Assembly (NCBI GenBank): GCA_947487895.1
Contig: CANKYF010000002.1
Span: 372,001 to 436,000 of the forward strand
Source: an uncultured Flavobacteriaceae bacterium
GTDB lineage: Bacteria > Bacteroidota > Bacteroidia > Flavobacteriales > Flavobacteriaceae
Length of the DNA stretch: 64,000 bases
Direction of reading: 5' to 3'
Shown here: piece by piece, positions 25,336 through 34,822 of the stretch
Position numbering within the stretch: position 1 is the first letter of the stretch
Layout: each line of letters opens with the position of its first letter
Program-made: the position numbers and the translations under genes
Notes under the pieces: generated by a model
What the model saw: the letters and a program-made list of their open reading frames with translations, nothing else
Told to the model about the DNA's origin: nothing
Database searches by the model: none

Positions 25336-26040
25336 ATGAAAAAAAAGATTTCAATATTTTTTGGTTCAATCTCATTAGTAGTTGTATGTCTTGCCATGAT
25401 GTTCAGTTTAACTAGCAAGAGGCCTCCTAATTTTGAAGAGCCACCTATACCATGTGATGACCAAATTCGAGATAATATGGGTACAGCATTTTTACAAATA
25501 AATTTTGACCCAAGTGCACAAAATCCGTTTAGAAGAGCAGGGTATGAAAGTTATATCCCAAGTCCTGACATTAGGTTTGGTGATATAGATGGCACTGGTT
25601 TTGGGGTAAGTGACGTTGAATATGCATGCTCAGTAACACTTACATCTCCTCAATGCAGTGAATGGGTATGGACTGGATTTATGAGTGATCAAAATACAAC
25701 TAGTGGTGGAAAAATGACCATTCCTATGCCTCCATCTAATTATGATCTAAATGTTAAGGTTGAATATAGTGAGAAAGGTGAGTCCAATAAAGACCCCAAC
25801 TTTAATATTCCATTAAATGGGAATGATTTTACTTCTGTAGTATATACTTTCGAAATGACTTATTTAGGAGGATGGTCATCAAATATTCCACAGCCAATTT
25901 ATTTAAGACCTTCACATCAAATTTCAGGCTACTGTATGAATAACAGTTGTGGTAAAGGTAGTGTGAAACGTTCTGTTAGAGCCAAAGATTACGGAAATAT
26001 TAATGAGTATTTGGATGCTCATGGTTTATTTGGACATTAA
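25336..26040 (+). CDS. Exported protein of unknown function in the peptide cluster
   Basis: I do not recognise this family. The protein is 234 residues. A hydrophobic N-terminus (residues 7-25) acts as signal or anchor and is followed by the Pro-rich RPPNFEEPPIP. The remainder is rich in Gly, Ser and Asn with five cysteines in the exported part (CDDQ, EYACS, PQCSEW, GYCMNNSC), which could form disulfides. It is the first gene of the plus-strand cargo operon; the next gene starts 19 bases after its stop. Candidate roles are immunity, or a second secreted product. Confidence 0.75.
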   Translation: MKKKISIFFGSISLVVVCLAMMFSLTSKRPPNFEEPPIPCDDQIRDNMGTAFLQINFDPSAQNPFRRAGYESYIPSPDIRFGDIDGTGFGVSDVEYACSVTLTSPQCSEWVWTGFMSDQNTTSGGKMTIPMPPSNYDLNVKVEYSEKGESNKDPNFNIPLNGNDFTSVVYTFEMTYLGGWSSNIPQPIYLRPSHQISGYCMNNSCGKGSVKRSVRAKDYGNINEYLDAHGLFGH

Positions 26041-26059
26041 TAATAAAAACTTAAGAACA

Positions 26060-26833
26060 ATGAAGTTAAAAAATATACAAAAGTACTTTTACATAGGAAT
26101 GGCGATTTTTATTATGTCGTGTAGCCAAGATAAGAGTGATATTGAACTCGGTTCAGAAGAGCTAAAGGAAACAAACCTAAAATCATTTGTAGACTATCTA
26201 CAAATTTATTCGCAGCCCACAGAATTTGGTTCTATTTTAATACAGTCGAACGGTATTGCCTCAAGGCCAGATGATCCAAGTTCGGTTGTAATTTCTGAAA
26301 AAATATCGCCCGAAAAAGGAAAAACTATTCAGTTAATTGACGCTAAGAGAAATGAAATCAATCCATCTCAGAACGGAAAATCTACTGTTTCTTCTAAATC
26401 AGAATATGTTAATATTTTTGGGAATGATTTGTCTTATAGAGCTGTTGGAAGAACTAATAAATCAAGTACACAATCAATGTATGTACCACAATTAATTAAT
26501 TTGGAGCTTAGCTCAGAAGTTGGTAGAGCTGGTAGTGTGGTTTCTTGGAATGTAGATCAAAGCAATAATGAAGGGGTAGTATTATATGCCACTTATCATC
26601 CTTTACATCAAGCAGATTTGATGCTTGCTGAGCAAAATCAAGATAGAATTGTTAGAGGAATAGTTCTTCCTGATAATCAAGGTAGTTATACAATTACTAC
26701 AGAGGACTTAGAAAGATTTCCTAACAACTCTTATGTTGAAATAACAGTAGCCCGAGCAGCAACGACCACAGTGGATAAATCTACAATAAAGGCGGTGACA
26801 AAATCTTCTACTAGTATACAAGTTCAAAGGTAG
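26060..26833 (+). CDS. Lipoprotein of unknown function in the peptide cluster
   Basis: A 257-residue lipoprotein with signal IFIMSC (Cys21), then a polar Ser/Thr/Asn-rich body with a possible beta-sandwich end (SYTITTEDLERFPNNSYVEITVARAA). There is no family I can name. A longer frame opens at 26,003 inside the preceding gene, but ATG 26,060 gives a clean signal peptide and is chosen. Its position between an exported protein and an N-acyltransferase suggests a surface partner or immunity lipoprotein. Confidence 0.75.
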   Translation: MKLKNIQKYFYIGMAIFIMSCSQDKSDIELGSEELKETNLKSFVDYLQIYSQPTEFGSILIQSNGIASRPDDPSSVVISEKISPEKGKTIQLIDAKRNEINPSQNGKSTVSSKSEYVNIFGNDLSYRAVGRTNKSSTQSMYVPQLINLELSSEVGRAGSVVSWNVDQSNNEGVVLYATYHPLHQADLMLAEQNQDRIVRGIVLPDNQGSYTITTEDLERFPNNSYVEITVARAATTTVDKSTIKAVTKSSTSIQVQR

Positions 26834-26841
26834 ATATTTTG

Positions 26842-28317
26842 ATGGTCTTTAAAATAGCAAAAATAATGTCAAAGCAGCTAGTTTTTCTAGCTGCTTTGTT
26901 CAATCGTAACTTATTGTTACAGTTCATTGTAATGTTCTTAATATCTTTTATTTCATGGAATTATTTTGGAAGTGTATTTGTTTTTTATATCACTTATCTA
27001 GTAATAAGAATAGAAAAGCACATAAGTGAAGAAACAGGAGTATTTTTACTTGTTGGAAATCTTATAATGTATATCTCTGCTTGGCATTTTGGAGGACTCT
27101 TTTGGATGCTTGAAATAGATCAAGGTATTTATGGGCTTCTAACCAATATGCTATTATACCTTTTTCCTTTAGGAGTGTATATCTTTCTGAGGAAAAAAAG
27201 AATGATTGGCAAATGGGCATTTGTTTTCATCATTCTACTTTACGAATATTATCTCAATATTTCTGATTTTTCTTACCCTTGGATGACAATAGGGAATGTC
27301 TTTTCCAATCAACTTTATTTAATTGAATGGTATGAAATAACTGGTGTATTAGGAGGTAGTTTTTGGATACTCATTTTGGGAATGATTTGGGCAGGTAAAA
27401 GTAAATATAAAACACCTATTTTAATCTCTTTAGTTACTATTCCTATATCAATTTCTTTTTATATAAACCAAAGTCATACATATGAATTAAATGAGCCTGA
27501 TAAAAACGAAAGAATATTAACCTTTAATTTAGAATCTAAAGAAGGGTTAGTTGATGAAAGTGAATTGGCTTTTTACATAGCAAAAAGGGCTAAAGATAGT
27601 TTGATAGAGACAATATTAATACCTGAATTAACCTTTAGTGGTGTAGTTGAAAAAAAGATCAATAAAAAACTCTCAATTAAATATTTGAAAGGATTAACTA
27701 TTAATAATCCAAAAAAGAAAATTCTAGTAGGAACATCAGTTAATAAGGGAAATAGAGTAATAACTAATTCTTCTCTTTATCTTAACAATGGAGATATTTT
27801 ACAAAAAGTAAAAAAGAAGCTTGTACCGCTTAATGAATACTTACCTACGGGAATTTCAAAATATTTTAAAAAAACATCTTTTCATTTTAACGTACCTGAT
27901 GATACTGAAACAATAGTTAGTAATCATAATTTTTCACCTCTGATTTGCTATGAATCATTTTATAGTTTCTTTGTTGCAAGCCAAATCAGTAATGCAAGAG
28001 TAATGTATTTGCTATCTAGTGAAAAGTTCTTCAATCACTCTTATTTTGGAAGATTGCAATATGACAATATTATTAAATTGAGGGCTATAGAAAATAGACT
28101 TCCCTTAGTTAAAGCATCAAATCATGGTACATCTCTTGTAATCAATAAATATGGCAAGATTATTGATTCAAATAATACGGAGTTTTCTATATTTGATGTT
28201 AAGATTTATCCTCCAAAAAAAACTATCTACAACAGTTTTTCCCATAAAAGAATATTGTTGTTAATCGTTTTTTTATTGGGTATTCATATGATGCTTTATA
28301 AATTAAAAAAACAATGA
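26842..28317 (+). CDS. lnt: Apolipoprotein N-acyltransferase (Lnt-like)
   Basis: About 491 residues. Six or more membrane helices (to about residue 210) are followed by a periplasmic nitrilase-type domain. Catalytic residues can be placed at Glu262 (IPELTF), Lys326 (KKKLVPLNEYLP) and Cys369 (LICYES), with spacing as in Lnt. SYPWMTIGNVFSNQ matches the family's membrane part. The enzyme adds the third acyl chain to lipoproteins. A copy inside a peptide-export cargo is unexpected: it may modify cluster lipoproteins or the peptide, or replace a host Lnt that the peptide inhibits. ATG 26,842 is preferred to an in-frame TTG at 26,839. Confidence 0.85.
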   Translation: MVFKIAKIMSKQLVFLAALFNRNLLLQFIVMFLISFISWNYFGSVFVFYITYLVIRIEKHISEETGVFLLVGNLIMYISAWHFGGLFWMLEIDQGIYGLLTNMLLYLFPLGVYIFLRKKRMIGKWAFVFIILLYEYYLNISDFSYPWMTIGNVFSNQLYLIEWYEITGVLGGSFWILILGMIWAGKSKYKTPILISLVTIPISISFYINQSHTYELNEPDKNERILTFNLESKEGLVDESELAFYIAKRAKDSLIETILIPELTFSGVVEKKINKKLSIKYLKGLTINNPKKKILVGTSVNKGNRVITNSSLYLNNGDILQKVKKKLVPLNEYLPTGISKYFKKTSFHFNVPDDTETIVSNHNFSPLICYESFYSFFVASQISNARVMYLLSSEKFFNHSYFGRLQYDNIIKLRAIENRLPLVKASNHGTSLVINKYGKIIDSNNTEFSIFDVKIYPPKKTIYNSFSHKRILLLIVFLLGIHMMLYKLKKQ

Positions 28318-29171
28318 TGAGATTCATACTTGTATTAATTATTTTTTTGTTCATTGGTCAGAACTCGTTCGGTCAAAATAACAAAACAGAAATGGCTTTA
28401 TATAACATAGGTCTTGGTGGCTTTGTTAGTGGCATTGGAGCCCTAATTAATAAAAAACCAAATGATAAATTTGGAAAGACCTTCTTCAAGGCTTTTACTA
28501 AAGGAGCTTTTGGAGGGTATCTGGTTTATGAGAGTAAAAATCTTGTTGGGAAGATTCAAGAGAAAGAAAAATTGGAATATAGCTGGGCGGCAAAGGTTGT
28601 CAATTCCACAGGTATATCAATTATTGAAAATGCTTCACTAAACAAAGAGTTTTTAGAATCTTGGCATATGAACATTGGTTTTAACAGGCTTGAAGTTCAA
28701 ACAAGAGGGGACGTCAAGTTTAAATATAGAATAATGCCATTTTCTCTAATTGAAATGGCTCGAGCTGCGTACGGAAACAAATTTGAATTAAATAAGACAA
28801 TTAGGTCAGGTGAATTTATTTTTTCTGCTACCAACTTGACAAATGGCTCGAGAACTACCAAAGGAGTTAACTATACCAACTCAATTGTGTATGATAATGG
28901 TATCCTCAATTTATATGATGTAATTTCTCATGAAATAATTCATAGTTACCAATATTATGACTTCAACTTTGTAAACACTTATTTCAATAAAACTTTTACA
29001 AAACTGGAAAATAAGTCCAAATTTTTCAGAGGTTTAAGTTCAATTTTATATTATGATCTTAATGCACCTATTTTTAGAGGCATATATACTTTAGAAGACA
29101 TAAATAATAATGCTCCCTTTGATAACTTTTTTGAGAACGAAGCTGGGTTTTGGTCTAATACTTTAGACTAA
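28314..29171 (+). CDS. Exported HExxH protein, putative zinc metallopeptidase
   Basis: A 285-residue protein with a signal peptide (ends SFGQN) and a short hydrophobic Gly-rich segment near residues 30-45. HEIIH at residues 206-210 lies in DVISHEIIHSYQYYD, the active-site form of zincin peptidases. ENEAGFW near residue 276 could supply a third ligand. The remaining sequence is not one I recognise. Its start overlaps the lnt stop by four bases, so it is co-expressed with the acyltransferase. It could process the peptide or degrade a competitor's product. Confidence 0.65.
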   Translation: MMRFILVLIIFLFIGQNSFGQNNKTEMALYNIGLGGFVSGIGALINKKPNDKFGKTFFKAFTKGAFGGYLVYESKNLVGKIQEKEKLEYSWAAKVVNSTGISIIENASLNKEFLESWHMNIGFNRLEVQTRGDVKFKYRIMPFSLIEMARAAYGNKFELNKTIRSGEFIFSATNLTNGSRTTKGVNYTNSIVYDNGILNLYDVISHEIIHSYQYYDFNFVNTYFNKTFTKLENKSKFFRGLSSILYYDLNAPIFRGIYTLEDINNNAPFDNFFENEAGFWSNTLD

Positions 29172-29358
29172 AAGTTTTACATTATTTTCTAATAATATTT
29201 TAGAAATGATGAACTCAATAACCAAGGGAAAAGAGCTTTTTTACATAACAAAACCTGTGACTTTGATCCTTATAAAAAAATGGAACTCAAAATGATTTCT
29301 TACAATAATTGAAATGCATTCACTAATTTAACCTACTGAAGTAATTTGAGCTAAAATT

Positions 29359-30588
29359 ATGAAAATAATCTACTATTTGTCCATACTAATAATCATCCTG
29401 ACTATTTCTTGTTCTCCAAAACCTAGAAAATTATTAAAAGATGAATTTACCAATAATTATAAATTTGATTTTGAAATACAAGAAACATTTTTAAGTGATT
29501 TGGCTAACCCAGATTATCAAGGAGCAGCAACTTCTTTTTCTGCAAAAGGTGATTATAAAAACGCTCTTATTCAGTGGGATAATGAACCTATGTTTGAGCC
29601 TAAAATAGAATCTTATTCAAAAGCAAGAGTCGATTCTATCAATGATAAATTTAAAGTCTCTTCCGCAAAAGATTATATTAAAGAACAATCTAAAAATAAC
29701 AAACTTATAATTATCAATGAATCCCATCATAATGCCAAACATAGAGTTTTTACAGAATCCCTCTTGGAAGATTTATTTAATAATGGTTATAGAAACTTAT
29801 GTCTAGAAGCTCTCAACAAAGGTTTTAAGGAAGATAGTTTACTCAATAGCAGAAAGTACCCTATACAAACTACTGGATATTATATAAAAAACCCTCAATT
29901 TGGTAATTTGCTAAGAACAGCATTAAAAATAGGTTATAAGTTATTTCCTTACGAAACCACTCAGAATATTGGAGGAGAAGTAAGGGAAAAAGATCAAGCA
30001 GAAAACATAGCAAAAATAATTAAAGAAAACCCTAATGAGAAATTTATAGTTCATTGTGGTTCTGGACATACTCTTGAAGGGGAAATACATTTTTTTGGAG
30101 GTGCAGCTTTAGCTGGAAGATTAAATGAATTAACTGGCATAAACCCTTTAACTATCGATCAGGTTTTCTATTCAGAAAAAAGCAAAAAAGAATATAGAAC
30201 CTCCATTTTTAAGTCTTTCGAGATAGATAAGCCTTCTGTTTTGCTAGATCAAAAAGCCAATCCTTATTCTTATAAGAGAGGAAATTCTTGGATGGATATT
30301 GTTGTTTTTCATCCAAATACAGAATATATCAATAATAGACCTAATTGGCTGATTCAGAATGATAAGAAATTAGTTCAAATTGAAATGGATAAAATCGACT
30401 TAGATTTTCCTATTATGGTTATGGCTTTTGCTGAAAATGAAAACTTAAAAAAAGCAGTGCCAATTGATATTTATGAAGTCGCTAATAAAAAGTCTGAATG
30501 TTTTCTAGTTTTAGATAAGGGGAAATATAATATTATTGTGACTAATAGATCAGGTGATGGACTGATAATTCTAAAAAAAGTAAACTGA
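29359..30588 (+). CDS. Tiki/ChaN/EreA-like lipoprotein
   Basis: A 409-residue lipoprotein (LTISC, Cys18). The core resembles the Tiki/ChaN/erythromycin-esterase superfamily: IIINESHHNAKHR (Glu121, His123, His124), an LFPYETTQ strand, and FIVHCGSGHTLEG further on. Relatives are haem-binding or hydrolytic metalloproteins; Tiki proteins cleave N-terminal peptides. It follows the HExxH gene after a 187-base gap that holds no convincing gene. A peptide-processing or immunity role is possible. Superfamily placement is moderate, function unknown. Confidence 0.6.
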   Translation: MKIIYYLSILIIILTISCSPKPRKLLKDEFTNNYKFDFEIQETFLSDLANPDYQGAATSFSAKGDYKNALIQWDNEPMFEPKIESYSKARVDSINDKFKVSSAKDYIKEQSKNNKLIIINESHHNAKHRVFTESLLEDLFNNGYRNLCLEALNKGFKEDSLLNSRKYPIQTTGYYIKNPQFGNLLRTALKIGYKLFPYETTQNIGGEVREKDQAENIAKIIKENPNEKFIVHCGSGHTLEGEIHFFGGAALAGRLNELTGINPLTIDQVFYSEKSKKEYRTSIFKSFEIDKPSVLLDQKANPYSYKRGNSWMDIVVFHPNTEYINNRPNWLIQNDKKLVQIEMDKIDLDFPIMVMAFAENENLKKAVPIDIYEVANKKSECFLVLDKGKYNIIVTNRSGDGLIILKKVN

Positions 30589-30616
30589 AAAGTTCTTTCA
30601 TCAAGTTCCTTAGACT

Positions 30617-32806
30617 ATGAAGAAATTCCCACATTATAATCAATATGATAATAAAGACTGTGGCCCTACCTGTCTAAAAATAATTGCTAAATATTACAAA
30701 AAGACAATATCACTTCAAGAGCTACGTGAATTAACTGAGACAACACGCTTGGGGAGCAGTTTAATGGGATTAAGTGAAGCTGCAGAACAAATAGGTTTCC
30801 GTTCTACCGCTGTAAAAATTTCATTGGAGCTATTGATGGAAGCTCCTTTACCTTGCATAGTACACTGGAATAAGAAACATTTTGTGGTGTTATACAAGAT
30901 CGAAAAAGATGTGTTTTACGTTTCAGACCCTGCACATGGACGTCTTAAATATTCTAAAGAGGAATTTTTAAAGTTCTGGATCGGCAATAACGCTAATGAC
31001 CAAACAGAAGAAGGCGTAGTATTGCTTTTAGAAACCACCCCTAAGTTTTATAGTCCAAACTATGAGGACAAAGAAAAAAGCCTAGGGTTTTCTTTTTTGT
31101 CTAAATATGTTTTAAAGTATAGAAAATTCATTTGGCAGCTAGTTATTGGACTTATTGCAGCTAGTGTTTTACAGCTTATCTTTCCTTTTCTAACACAAAG
31201 CATTGTAGATGTAGGTATAAAGAATCAAGACATCCATTTTATCTATTTGATCCTTTTTGCCCAACTCGCCTTATTTATTGGTAAAACAGCCATAGAAATT
31301 ATAAGAAGTTGGATTCTTTTACACTTAAGCACACGTATCAACATATCTTTAGTTTCAGACTTTTTCATCAAACTCATGAGCCTGCCCATAGCGTTTTTTG
31401 ATTCTCGAATGACTGGTGATATATTACAGCGAATTAACGACCACAAACGTATTGAACAAGTACTTACCACATCTTCTCTAAGCGTACTGTTTTCAATGGT
31501 AAATTTAATTGTATTTAGCTTTGTACTAGCTTTTTATAACTTACAAATTTTTGGGATTTTTATCGTTGGAAGCACACTATATTTCTTATGGATACTTATA
31601 TTTCTAAAAAAACGTGCCGATCTGGATTATAAACGATTTTCCGAAGTTAGCCAGGAACAAAGTAAAGTAATTGAGCTAATTAGCGGCATGCAGGAAATAA
31701 AACTCCACAATGCAGAAAAACAAAAACGATGGAGTTGGGAATTTATCCAAGCAAGACTATTTAAGGTCTCTATTGATGGTTTAAAACTAGAACAATATCA
31801 AAGTGTAGGGTCTGGTTTTATAAATGAATTAAAAAATATTTTAATTACAATTTTAGCAGCTAAGTTAGTTATAGATGGTAATATAACACTTGGTATGATG
31901 TTAGCCATAAGTTACATTGTTGGTCAGCTTAATGCTCCAATTGTTCAACTTATAGAATTTATAAAAGAGTTACAGGACGCTAAGATTTCTTTAGAACGTC
32001 TTTCTGAAATTCATGACAAAAAAGATGAAGAACACCCAAATAGTGAAAGTATACATGACATCACTAAAAACTCAAATTTCATACTAGACAAAGTATCATT
32101 TAGATATACGGGTTCTAACCAAAATGTATTACAACATTTAGATTTGGAAATCCCTTCAAATAAAATAACTGCTATTGTAGGTGTTAGCGGAAGTGGAAAA
32201 ACAACGTTAATGAAATTACTTCTAAAATTTTATGATCCGAATGAAGGTCAAATAATCATAGGAAATTATAATTTAAAAAATGTATCGCATAAAACTTGGA
32301 GAGATCACTGTGGTGTGGTAATGCAAGAAGGGTATATTTTTAGTGACTCCATAGCAAACAACATTGCTGTTGGAGAAGATTATATTGATAAAAAGAAGTT
32401 GGCCCATGCTGTAGATATAGCTAATATTAAAGGCTTTATAGAAAGTTTACCGCTATCTTATAATACAAAAATAGGAATGGAAGGAATCGGTTTAAGCACT
32501 GGTCAAAAGCAACGTCTTTTAATAGCAAGAGCTGTATATAAAAATCCTGATTTCTTATTTTTTGATGAAGCCACAAGTGCTTTGGATACCAATAACGAAA
32601 AAGTAATCATGGAGAAATTAAATGTGTTTTTCGAACATAAAACAGTGGTAGTTATTGCACATAGACTAAGTACTGTTAAAGATGCACATCAGATTGTTGT
32701 TTTAGACAAAGGGCTTATTGTAGAAGTTGGAAACCATAATGCTTTGGTTAAGCAAAAAGGACAGTATTATAACTTAGTTAAAAATCAATTGGAGTTAGGG
32801 AAATAA
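30617..32806 (+). CDS. Peptidase-containing ABC exporter (C39 family)
   Basis: A 729-residue bacteriocin/RiPP exporter. The N-terminal C39 cysteine peptidase has Gln9, Cys15 (KDCGPTC), His88 (NKKHFVVLY) and Asp104 (VSDPAHG), so it should cut double-glycine leaders. Six membrane helices follow (about 165-440), then an ABC domain with Walker A VGVSGSGKTT, signature LSTGQKQRL and Walker B DFLFFDEATSALD. It is the natural exporter for the 52-residue precursor at 22,817-22,975. The HlyD-type gene starts at the base after its stop. Confidence 0.93.
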   Translation: MKKFPHYNQYDNKDCGPTCLKIIAKYYKKTISLQELRELTETTRLGSSLMGLSEAAEQIGFRSTAVKISLELLMEAPLPCIVHWNKKHFVVLYKIEKDVFYVSDPAHGRLKYSKEEFLKFWIGNNANDQTEEGVVLLLETTPKFYSPNYEDKEKSLGFSFLSKYVLKYRKFIWQLVIGLIAASVLQLIFPFLTQSIVDVGIKNQDIHFIYLILFAQLALFIGKTAIEIIRSWILLHLSTRINISLVSDFFIKLMSLPIAFFDSRMTGDILQRINDHKRIEQVLTTSSLSVLFSMVNLIVFSFVLAFYNLQIFGIFIVGSTLYFLWILIFLKKRADLDYKRFSEVSQEQSKVIELISGMQEIKLHNAEKQKRWSWEFIQARLFKVSIDGLKLEQYQSVGSGFINELKNILITILAAKLVIDGNITLGMMLAISYIVGQLNAPIVQLIEFIKELQDAKISLERLSEIHDKKDEEHPNSESIHDITKNSNFILDKVSFRYTGSNQNVLQHLDLEIPSNKITAIVGVSGSGKTTLMKLLLKFYDPNEGQIIIGNYNLKNVSHKTWRDHCGVVMQEGYIFSDSIANNIAVGEDYIDKKKLAHAVDIANIKGFIESLPLSYNTKIGMEGIGLSTGQKQRLLIARAVYKNPDFLFFDEATSALDTNNEKVIMEKLNVFFEHKTVVVIAHRLSTVKDAHQIVVLDKGLIVEVGNHNALVKQKGQYYNLVKNQLELGK

Positions 32807-34102
32807 ATGGCAGATAATAGTTTAGATAATATAGAATTAAGGAGCGAAGAGGTACAAGATATACTCACTAAAGTACCCAATTGGATGATACGTTGGGGAA
32901 GCACTCTATTCTTAGTTTTAATTATCTTATTACTGCTTATTGCCTGGTTTGTTAAATACCCAGACATCATTCCCTCTGAAGCCCTTATAACAACAGAAGC
33001 TCCTCCCCAAAAAGAGTATGCTAAAATAACAGGAAAACTAAAGACCATTTTAGTTGAAGACAATGATAATGTAACAATAAATCAGCCATTAGCAGTTTTA
33101 GAAAATACAGCTAATTATAAAGATGTTTTTGCATTAAAATCAATTATTGATACCTTAAAAGTTGATACAAAATCGTTCAAATTTCCTTTTGACAGCCTGC
33201 CTGTACTATTTTTAGGCGATATAGATGCGCAATACGCTCTTTTTGAAAATAGTTATATTCAGTATAAACTGAATAAAGAACTACAACCTTTTTCCAATGA
33301 ATCTATTGCTAATAAAATTTCTATTTCTGAACTTAAAAGGCGATTAAAAAACTTAGAATCTCAAAAAGCGATTAGTAAAACAGAATCAGAGTTCAAAGCT
33401 AAAGACTTAAAACGAAACGAAACCCTCTTTAAAAAAGGCATCATTTCTGAACAGGATTATGAAAACAAACAAATGGATTATGCTAGAACCAAACGGAATT
33501 ATCAAAGTTTTGAAGCTTCTATTTCTCAAGTAAAAGAAAGCATAAGTAATGCCCACAAAAACTCCAGAGGTACAGAAATAAATAAGGTGAAAGAGGAAAT
33601 GACCTTACTTAAGAATGTTATTCAGTCTTTCAACCAAGTAAAAAAAGCCCTTAAGGATTGGGAGCAGCAATATGTATTGCAATCAAATATTAACGGTAAG
33701 GTGTCCTTTTTAAATTACTGGAACGAAAATCAAACCGTAAATCAAGGCGATTTGGTATTTACCATTATCCCTAGTGAAAGTTCTTCGTTTATTGCTAAAT
33801 TGAAAGCACCTGCACAAAATTCAGGAAAAATTAAAGAGGGACAACATGTGAATATAAAATTAGAAAACTATCCTGAAACTGAATTTGGCATGCTCAAGGG
33901 GACTGTTAAAAACATCTCCTTATTGCCCAATAAGGATGGGTTCTATGTTATTGATGTTACATTGCCCAAAAAACTCGTTACTACTTACAACAAAGAAATT
34001 AACTTCAAGCAGGAAATGAGAGGCACTGCTGAAATTATTACGGAAGATTTACGTTTGATAGAGCGTTTTTTTTACCAGTTTAGAAACATATATCAACGAT
34101 AA
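32807..34102 (+). CDS. HlyD-family membrane fusion protein
   Basis: A 431-residue adaptor for the adjacent C39 exporter. One N-terminal membrane helix (residues about 31-50, STLFLVLIILLLLIAWFV) is followed by a lipoyl half (KLKTILVEDNDNVTINQPLAVL), a long coiled-coil hairpin (about 150-290), the second lipoyl half (LQSNINGKVSFLNY) and a beta-barrel. It bridges the exporter to an outer-membrane TolC-type channel not encoded in the cluster. Zero spacing to the exporter gene implies coupled translation. Confidence 0.9.
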   Translation: MADNSLDNIELRSEEVQDILTKVPNWMIRWGSTLFLVLIILLLLIAWFVKYPDIIPSEALITTEAPPQKEYAKITGKLKTILVEDNDNVTINQPLAVLENTANYKDVFALKSIIDTLKVDTKSFKFPFDSLPVLFLGDIDAQYALFENSYIQYKLNKELQPFSNESIANKISISELKRRLKNLESQKAISKTESEFKAKDLKRNETLFKKGIISEQDYENKQMDYARTKRNYQSFEASISQVKESISNAHKNSRGTEINKVKEEMTLLKNVIQSFNQVKKALKDWEQQYVLQSNINGKVSFLNYWNENQTVNQGDLVFTIIPSESSSFIAKLKAPAQNSGKIKEGQHVNIKLENYPETEFGMLKGTVKNISLLPNKDGFYVIDVTLPKKLVTTYNKEINFKQEMRGTAEIITEDLRLIERFFYQFRNIYQR

Positions 34103-34164
34103 GAACTAAATTGTAACAGAAAAGGGATTTAAACAACAAATAATAAAAATTAAATTTTTCTATT

Positions 34165-34800
34165 ATGTTCCAACTTGACATTAAAATCATTTTGCCAATT
34201 TTAATCGGGTTGTTGTACTTTATTATTAGTAAGCGAGAAGAAATTTTGTTATTTTTTTATATTAGTCGAAGAGAGTTAAAAAAATATTTATACCTCAATG
34301 ATAATGTAGAATTCAAGAGTGAAGAACTTAAAAAATTTATTGATAACCAAATCCAAAAACATGCTTTTAGAGTTAGTACAGGTCTAAAGTTTTCAAAAAT
34401 GAATATAGAAATTTTAAATTGGTATAATTTATACATGAAAGATGTATTTTCGCCTCCTCAACTCAGGGATATAGCGGAGTTTATGAAAAAAAACGGGAAC
34501 AATTTCATTATAAATATAGATGAAGTAAAAAAGAAAACTATTTACAAGATTATATTTTGGAGTATTTTATTTACTAGCATATTAATACTAATATTACTTA
34601 TATATTTTAACTTTTTCCCTGATACTAAAAATGACTGGATAATTTATGGATATTTAGGTTTCGTATTGTTCATTTCTCAATGGAATCTGATGATTCATTA
34701 TTTCAGACTAAACAATGCTAAAAAATTTATTAATCATTTTCAAAAAGAAGAAAAAATATTAGAAAAAAACATAAATACAGGTGAAACTTCCATATCGTAA
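34165..34800 (+). CDS. Small membrane protein at the end of the cargo operon
   Basis: Not a family I recognise. It has 211 residues with one N-terminal hydrophobic segment (9-35) and two central ones (about 126-147 and 156-175), connected by charged helical stretches. It lies 62 bases after the HlyD-type gene on the same strand and converges on the coupling-protein gene. A small multi-span protein at this position in a peptide-export cluster is a fair immunity candidate. It is similar in general plan, not clearly in sequence, to the protein at 38,901. Confidence 0.7.
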   Translation: MFQLDIKIILPILIGLLYFIISKREEILLFFYISRRELKKYLYLNDNVEFKSEELKKFIDNQIQKHAFRVSTGLKFSKMNIEILNWYNLYMKDVFSPPQLRDIAEFMKKNGNNFIINIDEVKKKTIYKIIFWSILFTSILILILLIYFNFFPDTKNDWIIYGYLGFVLFISQWNLMIHYFRLNNAKKFINHFQKEEKILEKNINTGETSIS

Positions 34801-34822
34801 CTCAGAAAACTGGAAACTTATC

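Noticed and set aside
29202-29311. Open stretch after the HExxH gene with a coding-like end (DFDPYKKMELKMISYNN)
   Set aside because: No start codon or ribosome site in that frame and no recognisable family; could be a decayed fragment, but support is too thin to call.
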